NCBI RefSeq assembly: GCF_038002345.1
Contig: NZ_JBBOCJ010000001.1
Coordinates: forward strand, 7,564,001 to 7,628,000
DNA length: 64,000 nucleotides
From: Paenibacillus sp. FSL M7-0420
GTDB lineage: Bacteria; Bacillota; Bacilli; Paenibacillales; Paenibacillaceae
Reading direction: 5' to 3'
A program made the translations under genes and the position numbers. The notes under the pieces are model-generated. The model was not told the origin of the DNA. It worked only from the letters and a program-made list of their open reading frames with translations, and made no database searches. Positions 36,554-46,338 of this stretch are shown here, one piece after another; position 1 is the stretch's first letter; every line of letters begins with the position of its first letter.

Positions 36554-38029
36554 GTGAAAAGGTTACTGTTCTATCTTATTGCCATCTTAGGTTGCGGGCT
36601 GGCTATCTATACTTTTGTCTATGACCGCCCGCTGCTGCCGGACCTCACTCAAGGCGGGAAGGCTCTACCGGCGGCGCAGACCATCCGGGTGAGGGTCGCC
36701 CTGTCTGACTGGACGGAGAACCTGGAAGTGAAGAATGCCATCAGCCATTATAATAAAACGAATCCCGATCAGATTGAGATCGTAATGATGAACCTTGCTA
36801 CAGACGCCTACGACGATACCTTAAATATGCTGATGACCTCCGGGCAGGGGCCGGATGTGTTCAGTGTCGATAACGCCTGGCTGGCCACTTACGTCAACAA
36901 GGGGTATCTTGCTAATCTGTCTGCTGATCTGGATGCCGGATGGCTGTTGCGTTTTCCGGTATGGGCCAGGAAGTACGCGTCCGGCCCGTTGTTCAAGGGC
37001 GGAATCTACTTCATGCCCTCCAGTATTGATACCGTGCGTCTGATCTATAATAAGCAATTGTTCCGGACCGCCGGACTTGACCCGGAGCAGCCTCCGCTTA
37101 CCTTCGCCGCACTGGAGCAGGCGGCCCTGCAGATCAGCCGGGCCGGAGCGCCGGTGAACAAATACGGCTTCGCGTTGCCCGCCGGGGATAGCCGGGCCAG
37201 TCTCCAGGCCGGGCTGGAGCTATCGAATACCTTCAGCGGTTATTATCTCTATGATTACCGGTCGGGCCGTTATGACCTGAGTGTGTATGCCCCTTGGCTG
37301 CAAATGGTGCGGGAGATGAAGCAGCAGGGCAGCCTCTACCCGGGGGAGACTCTTCTGAAGCTGAGCAGCGCGCTCCGGCAGTTCGCGGATGGCAATATCG
37401 GCATGATGTATGTTACCAGCAAAGATTATGTCAAGCTGCAGGAGTATATGCCTAAGGATGACTGGGGGGTGGCGCTCCCTCCGGCGGCAGACCTGTCACG
37501 GCGCGGGGCCGGGGCCCTGATGATGGTCCCCCAAGCTCCGCTGGTGGTGAACAGTGCGGCGCAGAGCCGGGAGGCTGCGGTGAAGGTCTGGACTTTTCTT
37601 CAATCGAAGGAGTTCCTGGGCATGCTGTATCAGCAGGCGCTCGCCCTCCCGGTGACAGACGGGATTATGGATAAGCCGGGCGCTTCACGCGGGCTGCGCC
37701 ACTTCAGGGAATTCTATCCCACCGCAGCAGAATCGATCTATCCGCTATCCCCGCAAATCATGGACCAGTATGATCCGAATACGGTATCCATGGAGCCGCG
37801 TTATTCAGGCGACCGTCCAAGAATGCAGCTGTATCTGCGGATCATCGCGGGGGACATTCCGCTGGACCAGGGACTGGGCAGCGAGAGTGAGCGGCTGAAT
37901 CAGATGCTGGACATTGCAGCTACCGGGTATTCTTTTCGGCGTGAGGAATATATCTATCCGCAGTTCGATCCCCGCGCCCCGTTATTGGGGGAGAGCCTGC
38001 AGAACCGTTCGAGCAGCGGACGGAAATAG
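36554..38029 (+). CDS. Orphan solute-binding protein, possible sensor partner
   Basis: 491-residue family 1 solute-binding-like protein. It has an N-terminal hydrophobic helix (LLFYLIAILGCGLAIYTFVY) that is either an uncleaved anchor or a weak lipobox (ILGC). The mature part shows the fold's usual blocks, for example LNMLMTSGQGPDVFSVDNAW and GGIYFMPSSIDTVRLIYNKQ. GTG 36554 follows AGGAGG. No permease or ATPase gene accompanies it, and it faces the YesM/YesN pair. It may present ligand to the kinase rather than to a transporter, or serve permeases elsewhere. Confidence 0.82.
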   Translation: MKRLLFYLIAILGCGLAIYTFVYDRPLLPDLTQGGKALPAAQTIRVRVALSDWTENLEVKNAISHYNKTNPDQIEIVMMNLATDAYDDTLNMLMTSGQGPDVFSVDNAWLATYVNKGYLANLSADLDAGWLLRFPVWARKYASGPLFKGGIYFMPSSIDTVRLIYNKQLFRTAGLDPEQPPLTFAALEQAALQISRAGAPVNKYGFALPAGDSRASLQAGLELSNTFSGYYLYDYRSGRYDLSVYAPWLQMVREMKQQGSLYPGETLLKLSSALRQFADGNIGMMYVTSKDYVKLQEYMPKDDWGVALPPAADLSRRGAGALMMVPQAPLVVNSAAQSREAAVKVWTFLQSKEFLGMLYQQALALPVTDGIMDKPGASRGLRHFREFYPTAAESIYPLSPQIMDQYDPNTVSMEPRYSGDRPRMQLYLRIIAGDIPLDQGLGSESERLNQMLDIAATGYSFRREEYIYPQFDPRAPLLGESLQNRSSSGRK

Positions 38030-38045
38030 AATAGGCTTATATTCA

Positions 38046-38095
38046 GGGACCTTTCCCGGCCATTGCGGCTCGCGGGAGGGCCCTTTTGTGTTGTC
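38046..38095 (+). terminator. Terminator-like hairpin
   Basis: An interrupted stem (GGGACCTTTCCCG with CGGGAGGGCCC) is followed by TTTTGTG after the orphan binding-protein gene. Confidence 0.6.
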
Positions 38096-38279
38096 TCCTA
38101 TTTATATGGGATGTCTGCCGGAATCTAGCTCTACTGCACACACCGTGCCGGAATCGCAGAATATTACTATATTGATCCATCTTTCTGCTGCTAGCTTCTA
38201 TGTAGTCAAAAGATAGATTAAGCGAGGAAAGGACAATCTAGCAGTAGAATACAAATCTGTCGTTAAAGGAGATTGGGAA

Positions 38280-39917
<1,638 letters not shown>

Positions 39918-39958
39918 TCCCGGCAGGCGGATCAGACCCATAAGCTTCAGCTAAAAGA

Positions 39959-39993
39959 GCGTTCCACAGCAATCATTGTGGAGCGCCTTTTTT
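39959..39993 (+). terminator. Rho-independent terminator
   Basis: GCGTTCCACA pairs with TGTGGAGCGC around an 8-base loop, followed by TTTTTT, after the collagen-like gene. Confidence 0.9.
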
Positions 39994-40164
39994 GTTGTAT
40001 AGGAAACTATAGTTTCCTTCTGCTGTGGAAAAGGGGTGTGTAAATTTGTGGATACGAGTTCTTTAAATGATTCGTAGAATGACTTTGATGCTGAATGTGA
40101 CTGAAGGCTGAGGGTATGCTTACAACCGAATACAATTGGCTGTTACAGCGGAATATGGACCCAA

Positions 40165-40350
40165 TCTAAGTGAAAAACAGCATACATTATACTCGCAAGC
40201 AGGCATATGAACCAATGTAAGTGAAAAACAGCATACATTGAGCTCGCAAGCAGGCGCACGCCCTGAATATATGTGAAAAACAGCATACATTATACTCGGA
40301 AGCAGGCATACGACCTGAATGTATGTGAAAAACAGCATACATTGTGTTCG
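40165..40350. repeat. Array F: four TGTAwGTG-AAAAA-CAGCATACAT cores
   Basis: Cores at 40165, 40216, 40268 and 40320 (steps of 51, 52 and 52 bp), each followed by a CTCGnAAGCAGGC spacer except the last. A related partial core (CGAATACAATTGGC) precedes them near 40127. The array lies between the collagen-like gene and the IS element. Confidence 0.9.
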
Positions 40351-40442
40351 CGCGAAGGTAATCTTGTTTAACGCAGGGTGATTATGTTCAAATATAAGAA
40401 TTTATATGTTGCACACGATAAATTATCCTTCTATTTCCCGCT

Positions 40443-40482
40443 GAAACGGTACCGTCCTTTAAAAGGACGGCAAAGCCGTTTC
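40443..40482. other. Compound stem-loop
   Basis: An inner palindrome CCGTCCTTT-A-AAAGGACGG is enclosed by GAAACGG and CCGTTTC. It lies between array F and array G. No T-run follows on either strand, so it is not an ordinary terminator. Confidence 0.6.
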
Positions 40483-40597
40483 CACTTGCTGTTTAGGAAA
40501 TTATGATTTTCGGCAGTAACATTTTAAGAGGAATCCTGCAATAAGTGCAACAAATACTGCCCCAAAGAAGCGGTCAATGCTGAAATCCTGCACGAAC

Positions 40598-42255
40598 GAG
40601 ACAATTTCATAATTCAAAACCCTTGCTATACCTGGTTTTTTTGAGCATAGAAAAAGGAGTACCTCCCCAAATTCTCGAAGTTATAGGCGACGAAACCAAC
40701 ACCCGAGAAGAAAAGAGGTAATCCCCATCTATTCTATTCGACAAGAAGAACTGTTTTCCTTCGAGGAATTGCTCCAAATGAGTCCAGAAGATAAATACAG
40801 CCAAATCTTTGAACACTTACATTTAGCTCCAGTTCTGTTCGCACTGGGGAAAAAGAACCATCGCGGACGGCCTGAAAAATTAAATGTACCTGCCATGATC
40901 TACTCGCTGCTGATTGCAAAAATGGAGAACATCGAGTTTGTCTCTGCCTTGGTTCGGCGACTGAATCATAGCAACGAATTTCGAGTCCAGTGCCGGTTCA
41001 CCGGCTCGGATAACATTCCAAGTCAGGCCTCCTATTCCCGTTTGATTCATGCGCTGGAGCAAACGGGAATGCTGGAACAACTTCAGGATCGCCTAGTCAC
41101 GTCTGCCCTAGAAGAAGGCTTTGTGAGCGGAACCCATCTGGCTGTGGATTCCTCCATGGTCGAGGCTTGGGATTGCCAATTTAGCGAATCGGCCTCCAAG
41201 CGTCGTGCGGCTCGCCGGGGGCAAAAGAAAGGCGAAGCTTCGGTGGCCGAGCAAATTCAGCTCGAACATCCCGAGCCTGAGCCTAAGGTGGCGAACGAGC
41301 CGCTGAAGAAACCCAGATATAGCAAGCCCGGCCGTCCATCCCAGGCGGAAAAGGAACGTCGGCGCGAGGAAATGGAAGCCTATGAACAAAGTCTCGGACC
41401 GTTCCAGAAAACCATTGAAGCGATGTTGCCGTACCCGTACGATGAACTACTGACCGCGTTGCCCCGGCATGCTGCGCGTTGTGACAAGAAAAATACGAAG
41501 GGCCGAATGACCAGCTATTACGGGTTCAAGGCGAATCTGCTGGTCGACACGGACAGCCAGTATATCCTCAGCGGCCTCTTTAGTTCGGCCAATCCGAATG
41601 ACCAGCGTATGGCGGTCGTCCTTCTCAAAGGCCTGCTCCTGAAGTTTCCGATGCTAAAGGTCAAGCATATCTTGGGCGACAAGGGGTACGATTGCGCGGC
41701 GGTCTACCAGTTGATTCATTCGCTCGGCGCCTATCCTGCGATTTCCCTGATTCACCACAAAGACCCGCCTGCGGGAATGAATCTGGATTACACGCCGGTG
41801 TGCGCTCAAGGGCATGCGTACCGTTACGACAGTTTTGATGCCAAATATGAGACCCTGAAGTACACCCGGCCTAGTGAATGCAAAGGCTGTGCGCTTTCCG
41901 GTACCGAATGCCAAAAAGTGTTTAAAATTCGAATCCAAACGGATTTGCGTTTACACACCTATCCCGCCAGAGGTAGCGAAAGTTTTACAACACTGTACAA
42001 GAAGCGTACGGCTGTGGAGCGTGTGTTTGCCTATCTCAAAGAGTATTTCGGGATGAAGCGCACACGCCACCGCGGTGTCCGGGCAAGTGTCGATTTCCAG
42101 CTCAGTACGCTCGCGTACAATTTGAGTAAGTTTGCGTTAGACAAATTGAACCAGCAGTTGAGGAATTCCCAGCAAATCGCCTGATTTTTTAAAAATGTGA
42201 CCTTAGATTTTGGCCTAATCTTGCTATTTAACAAATTGAATTATGAAATTGACTC
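40598..42255 (+). mobile_element. Complete IS1182-family insertion sequence, 1658 bp
   Basis: Terminal inverted repeats of 20 bp (40598-40617 and 42236-42255) differ at one position. They are flanked by a 5-bp direct repeat CGAAC at 40593-40597 and 42256-42260. Deleting the element and one CGAAC restores a repeat unit that matches the uninterrupted paralogue at 55077, with TGAAA at the target position. A single intact transposase gene lies inside. The exact ends, intact gene and matched duplication suggest a fairly recent insertion. Confidence 0.95.
40769..42184 (+). CDS. IS1182-family transposase
   Basis: DDE transposase, at least 471 residues. The N-terminal half is the DUF772-type domain (GRPEKLNVPAMIYSLLIAKM), then HLAVDSSMVEAW with the first catalytic aspartate. 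LGDKGYDCAAVYQLI carries the second and AVERVFAYLKEYFGMKRTRH the glutamate. Coordinates use a TTG at 40769, but the frame stays open upstream with family-like sequence (YSIRQEELFSFEE), so translation probably begins further upstream, around 40715-40730, possibly at a non-standard codon. No frameshift or stop was seen, so the enzyme should be active. Confidence 0.92.
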   Translation: MLQMSPEDKYSQIFEHLHLAPVLFALGKKNHRGRPEKLNVPAMIYSLLIAKMENIEFVSALVRRLNHSNEFRVQCRFTGSDNIPSQASYSRLIHALEQTGMLEQLQDRLVTSALEEGFVSGTHLAVDSSMVEAWDCQFSESASKRRAARRGQKKGEASVAEQIQLEHPEPEPKVANEPLKKPRYSKPGRPSQAEKERRREEMEAYEQSLGPFQKTIEAMLPYPYDELLTALPRHAARCDKKNTKGRMTSYYGFKANLLVDTDSQYILSGLFSSANPNDQRMAVVLLKGLLLKFPMLKVKHILGDKGYDCAAVYQLIHSLGAYPAISLIHHKDPPAGMNLDYTPVCAQGHAYRYDSFDAKYETLKYTRPSECKGCALSGTECQKVFKIRIQTDLRLHTYPARGSESFTTLYKKRTAVERVFAYLKEYFGMKRTRHRGVRASVDFQLSTLAYNLSKFALDKLNQQLRNSQQIA

Positions 42256-42416
42256 CGAACTGCAACAAATTCAGCGCTAACTTGCTCGAAGCACCGGAAT
42301 TTGTGCAAATCATGCAACATTGTACTTGCAACCAGTAAAAGGTATAGGTGAATCCTGCCAAAAGTGCAACATTACTGCTCCTTAAAAGCGGCCGGTGAGA
42401 AGGCGTGTGGACAAAA

Positions 42417-42500
42417 TGTATGCGAAAAACCGAACACAATACGTTGCCGCGAAGATGCGTGGGTGGGATGCAACCTAAAAAAAGGGAGCACGGGGAGCAT
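42417..42500. repeat. Array H: one TGTATGCG-AAAAA-CCGAACACA core plus end unit
   Basis: Core at 42417 followed 52 bp later by TGCAACCTAAA at 42469 and then GGGAGCACGGGGAG. The end unit resembles the one that closes array B (TGCAGCCCAAAGGGAG at 9535), so these arrays seem to share a defined terminus. Confidence 0.8.
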
Positions 42501-42667
42501 TACTGCCCCTGAATTCGCAGATGTCCAGAAGCAGAAGCGAGGCCCTTCCAAACTCCGTAGGATTTTGAACTTTTATTATAGATGGCCTTATTTAGCATGG
42601 GGCCGCCTGCGGCTACACTTAAGTCAGGGAAGAGGGAGACTGCTGAAGGAATCAGGAGGCGGAAGGA

Positions 42668-43657
42668 ATGATTACTCAAGGGAAGAGAAGTGTGGCGGGT
42701 CCGGGCAGCAGCTTACCGGTACGCAAGAGCACGAAGAAGAAGCCCATGATGCTGAAGCATCTGCTGAAGCATAAGGTGCTGCTGCTGATGCTGCTGCCGG
42801 GCGTAGTGTTTTTGCTGATCAACAATTATCTGCCGATGTTCGGGATTGTGATTGCGTTCAAGAATATCAACTATGTGGACGGGATTCTTGGCAGTCCGTG
42901 GGTGGGGCTGGATAACTTCAAATTCCTGTTCGCCACCTCGGATGCCTGGATTATCACGCGCAATACGGTGCTCTACAACTTCGTGTTCATTGTGCTCAAT
43001 CTGGTTTTTGCCGTATCCATCGCGGTTGCCCTGAATGAGCTGAGGAACAAGCTGGCCGCCAAATTCTATCAGAGCATCATGTTCTTCCCCTACTTCCTGT
43101 CGATGGTGGTGGTGAGCTATCTGGTGTTCGCTTTTCTGAATGTTGAATACGGTTTCATTAATAAAGGGGTCTTCGCCCTGTTCGGGCTGGATGAGCTGAA
43201 CTGGTATTCGGAGCCGAAGTACTGGCCGTTCATTCTGCCGCTGATCAATCTCTGGAAAGGGGTGGGCTATGGCTGTGTCATCTATCTGGCGGCGATTATC
43301 GGCATTGACAACGAGTACTATGAAGCGGCTCTGATCGACGGTGCCAGCAAGTGGAAGCAGATTCTGCACATCACCATTCCGCTGATCCGGCCGGTCATTA
43401 TTATTACAACGATTCTGGCGATCGGGGGCATCTTCCGTTCCGACTTCGGGCTGTTCTACCAGACGACACTGAACTCCGGGGCGCTGTACCCGACCACACT
43501 GGTCATCGACACCTACGTCTATAACGCGCTGATTAATATGGGTAACTTGGGGATGTCCGCAGCGGCCGGATTATACCAATCGGTGGTCGGCTTTTTCCTG
43601 GTCCTCGGCTCGAACTGGATCGTGCGTAAGGTTGACAAGGATCAGGCGGTTTTCTAG
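42668..43657 (+). CDS. Sugar ABC transporter permease (LplB-type)
   Basis: 329-residue membrane subunit, first gene of polysaccharide operon 2. After a basic N-terminal tail of about 35 residues come LLMLLPGVVFLLINNYLPMF, the family segment IVIAFKNINY and the EAA loop EAALIDGASKWKQ before ITIPLIRP. ATG lies next to GGAGGCGGAAGGA. The partner permease starts 45 bp downstream. The operon promoter should lie in the gap after array H, but no clear sequence was found. Confidence 0.92.
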   Translation: MITQGKRSVAGPGSSLPVRKSTKKKPMMLKHLLKHKVLLLMLLPGVVFLLINNYLPMFGIVIAFKNINYVDGILGSPWVGLDNFKFLFATSDAWIITRNTVLYNFVFIVLNLVFAVSIAVALNELRNKLAAKFYQSIMFFPYFLSMVVVSYLVFAFLNVEYGFINKGVFALFGLDELNWYSEPKYWPFILPLINLWKGVGYGCVIYLAAIIGIDNEYYEAALIDGASKWKQILHITIPLIRPVIIITTILAIGGIFRSDFGLFYQTTLNSGALYPTTLVIDTYVYNALINMGNLGMSAAAGLYQSVVGFFLVLGSNWIVRKVDKDQAVF

Positions 43658-43702
43658 ATAAAAGTCAGGCGGCGCACGTACCCTAAGAAGGAGTGGAAAT
43701 CC

Positions 43703-44596
43703 GTGGCTAATAACGAAATATCCCGATTCACTAACGTTCTCCTCCATATTATTTTTATCATCCTGTCTCTGGCCTGCCTGCTGCCGATTGTACTCGTCTT
43801 CATGATCTCCATTACCGACTACGATTACATCGTGCGCAACGGGTATCAATTCATCCCGGAGAAGCTTAGCCTGGAAGCTTACGCGTATATCTTCAAGGAT
43901 TACAGCGTGGTGCTGCGGGCCTACGGCATCTCGTTCTTCGTCACCATTACCGGAACGCTGGTCAGTGTGTTCATCTCCTCCCTGTATGCGTATCCGATCT
44001 CGCGGGCTGATTTCCGGTACCGGGGAGTGTTCGCTTTCCTGATCTTCTTCACCATGCTGTTCGGCGGCGGGCTGGTACCGTGGTATATGGTCTACACCCA
44101 GGTGCTCGACCTCAAGAACTCCATCTGGGCGCTGGTTGTGCCGATGCTGCTGTCCCCGTTCAATGTGCTGATTATGAAGACGTACTTCCAGATGAGCGTG
44201 CCGCCCGCGCTGATTGAAGCCTCTACGATTGACGGGGCGGGGGAGCTGCGGACGTTCTTCCGGATCGTGTTCCCGCTATCTCTGCCGGTGTTCGCTACCA
44301 TTGGACTATTCAACACGCTGCATTACTGGAATGACTGGTTTAACAGCATGATTTTCATTACCGATACAGACCTCTATTCCCTCCAATATCTCATGTACAA
44401 AATGATCTCCCAGGCAGACTACCTGAGCCGCAACGGGGCACTCATTCAAGGCTCGGCCACCGAGCTGGCCAAATTGCCGGGCGAGACGATCCGCATGGCG
44501 ATGGCGCTGATCGGCATTGGGCCGATTGTGCTGGCCTATCCGTTCTTCCAGCGGTATTTCATCAAAGGACTGACGCTCGGCTCTATCAAAGGCTAA
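43703..44596 (+). CDS. Sugar ABC transporter permease (LplC-type)
   Basis: 297-residue partner subunit with six helices. CLLPIVLVFMISITDYDYIV, the MLFGGGLVPWYMVYTQVL block and the EAA loop EASTIDGAGELR before IVFPLSLP place it in the LplC group. The C-terminus RYFIKGLTLGSIKG is typical. GTG start follows AAGGAG. The binding-protein gene comes 53 bp later, an order (permeases then binding protein) opposite to operon 1. Confidence 0.92.
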   Translation: MANNEISRFTNVLLHIIFIILSLACLLPIVLVFMISITDYDYIVRNGYQFIPEKLSLEAYAYIFKDYSVVLRAYGISFFVTITGTLVSVFISSLYAYPISRADFRYRGVFAFLIFFTMLFGGGLVPWYMVYTQVLDLKNSIWALVVPMLLSPFNVLIMKTYFQMSVPPALIEASTIDGAGELRTFFRIVFPLSLPVFATIGLFNTLHYWNDWFNSMIFITDTDLYSLQYLMYKMISQADYLSRNGALIQGSATELAKLPGETIRMAMALIGIGPIVLAYPFFQRYFIKGLTLGSIKG

Positions 44597-44649
44597 CCTC
44601 GGCATTTACCGATTAGCATATATTGTTCCATCAAGGGGAGGAAAAAAGT

Positions 44650-46203
44650 ATGGCAGGTAAAAAAGTCACAGGTCTGCTGCTGTCGCTTGTGCTGATAGCC
44701 GGATTCACCCTGGCCGGATGTGCGGGGAATGGCGGCAATACCGCTGCGCCTACAGAGAAAGCGGGAGAGAGCACCACGGCTCCGGCGGCAACGAAGAAAG
44801 CTGCTGCCACGGAAGCAGGCGGAACGGAGGCGCCGGGTGCGCTTGATCCGGTGGAGCTGTCCCTGTATCTGCCCGGCGGGCCGGATAAGGATGTGGCGTC
44901 CGTGGAGCAGGAGATCAACGCCTACCTGAAGGATAAGATCAACGCCACCCTCAAGATCAACCAGCTAAGCTGGGATAAACCGGCCGACAAGGTCAACCTG
45001 ATGATCCAGTCCGGCGAGGTGTTCGACATGGTCTATACCTGGAACTTCATGACCAATGCCGCGAAGGGGGCGTATCTGCCGCTGGAGGAGCTGCTGGACA
45101 CCTATGCCAAGGAGACAAAGGCACAGATTAATCCCGCTTACCTGCAGGCAGCCACCGTCAACGGACATTTGTATGCGGTTCCAACCGAGAAGGAGCTGGG
45201 GCAGTCGGTCGGGTTTGCTTTTGACAAAGGAATTGTCGATAAATACGGCTTCGATGTGAACAGCATTCAGAAGCTGGAGGATATCGAGCCGATGCTGAAG
45301 ACGATTAAGGAGAAGGAGCCGACGCTCTCCCCGTTGTTCATGAACCATACCGACAGCCTGCACTGGTTCACCGCCTATCCTGACAGCGAGGACTTAGACG
45401 GCAGCAATGATATCCCGACCCTGCTGGATTACAAGACCATGAAGGTGTTCAACGAATACGACACGCCGGCTATGACGGAGCGGCTGAAGCTGATCCGCAG
45501 CTGGTATGAAGCGGGTTATATCAACAAGAACGGAGCCACAGACAAGACCGAGCTGAAGGATGCGGTCAAAAGCGGCAAGGCCTGGTTCGTCTACGGCAAC
45601 ATGAATCCGACCTCCACCAATGACTGGACCCGGCTCGCCGAGAAGCCGATGATCATCAAGACGCTGCTGCCTGTTCAGGTCAGCACCAAGAGCCTCCAGG
45701 GCTCTATGCTCGCCATCTCCAGAACCTCGAAGAACCCCGAGCGGGCGATGATGTTCATGAACCTGATCCACACCGATCCGGTGCTCTACAACCTGCTGAC
45801 CTTCGGCATTGAGGGCAAGCACTACAAGAAGCTGGAGAACAACACTGTAGAGTTCATTGCGGACAGCGGCTACAACTCCGTATCCTCCTGGATGATCGGC
45901 AATGTGCTGCTGAATTACCTGAATAAGGATGAAGATCCGAAGCGCGTGCAGCTCTATACGGACTGGAATAAGAATTCGAATATTTCACCGGTCATCGGGT
46001 TTGTGTTCGATTCGACCAAGGTGCAGTCACAGATCGGGGCGCTGATCAACATCACGAAGCAGTATAAGAACACCCTGTACTCCGGGGAAAAGGACCCTGA
46101 GCCGGTCCTGAAGGAGATGAACAGCAAGCTGAAGGCCGCAGGCCTGGACGCTGTGATTACGGAAATTCAGAGTCAGCTCGACGCTTTTCTGGCCGCCAAA
46201 TAA
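44650..46203 (+). CDS. ABC transporter substrate-binding lipoprotein
   Basis: 517-residue binding protein with signal peptide and lipobox LAGC. An alanine/threonine-rich linker of about 35 residues (TEKAGESTTAPAATKKAA) spans the cell wall. The mature domain begins VELSLYLPGGPDKDVASVEQ. It captures the oligosaccharide for the two preceding permeases. ATG 44650 follows GGGGAGG; a start 27 bases upstream would spoil the signal peptide. A long hairpin at 46224-46275 follows the stop, similar in placing to the hairpin after the binding protein of operon 1. Confidence 0.92.
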   Translation: MAGKKVTGLLLSLVLIAGFTLAGCAGNGGNTAAPTEKAGESTTAPAATKKAAATEAGGTEAPGALDPVELSLYLPGGPDKDVASVEQEINAYLKDKINATLKINQLSWDKPADKVNLMIQSGEVFDMVYTWNFMTNAAKGAYLPLEELLDTYAKETKAQINPAYLQAATVNGHLYAVPTEKELGQSVGFAFDKGIVDKYGFDVNSIQKLEDIEPMLKTIKEKEPTLSPLFMNHTDSLHWFTAYPDSEDLDGSNDIPTLLDYKTMKVFNEYDTPAMTERLKLIRSWYEAGYINKNGATDKTELKDAVKSGKAWFVYGNMNPTSTNDWTRLAEKPMIIKTLLPVQVSTKSLQGSMLAISRTSKNPERAMMFMNLIHTDPVLYNLLTFGIEGKHYKKLENNTVEFIADSGYNSVSSWMIGNVLLNYLNKDEDPKRVQLYTDWNKNSNISPVIGFVFDSTKVQSQIGALINITKQYKNTLYSGEKDPEPVLKEMNSKLKAAGLDAVITEIQSQLDAFLAAK

Positions 46204-46223
46204 GCAGTAGAGGCCATAGCACG

Positions 46224-46275
46224 CCCGGTTCCCTGCCGCAAGCAGCCATAGCGGCCGCCTGCGGCAGGTACCGGG
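46224..46275 (+). promoter_or_regulatory. Intercistronic hairpin after the binding-protein gene
   Basis: CCCGGT-tc-CCTGCCGCA pairs with TGCGGCAGG-t-ACCGGG, with no T-run after it. Probably stabilises the upstream message or limits read-through into the large glycosidase gene; inferred from position. Confidence 0.6.
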
Positions 46276-46338
46276 TATTCTCTTTCGCTAATCCAGCCCT
46301 TGGGGAGCCCCTATCTGATATCAAGAGAGGGTGTTATT

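Larger units (their letters stand above)
40510..42400. repeat. Array G: TGCA-type dyad units, interrupted by the IS element
   Basis: Units built on ATCCTGCA-(A/C)rich-TGCAACA begin at 40533 and 40585, then at 42300 and 42352 beyond the IS. With the IS and one target copy removed all steps are 52 bp. The unit order and sequence match the array at 55026-55220. Confidence 0.9.
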
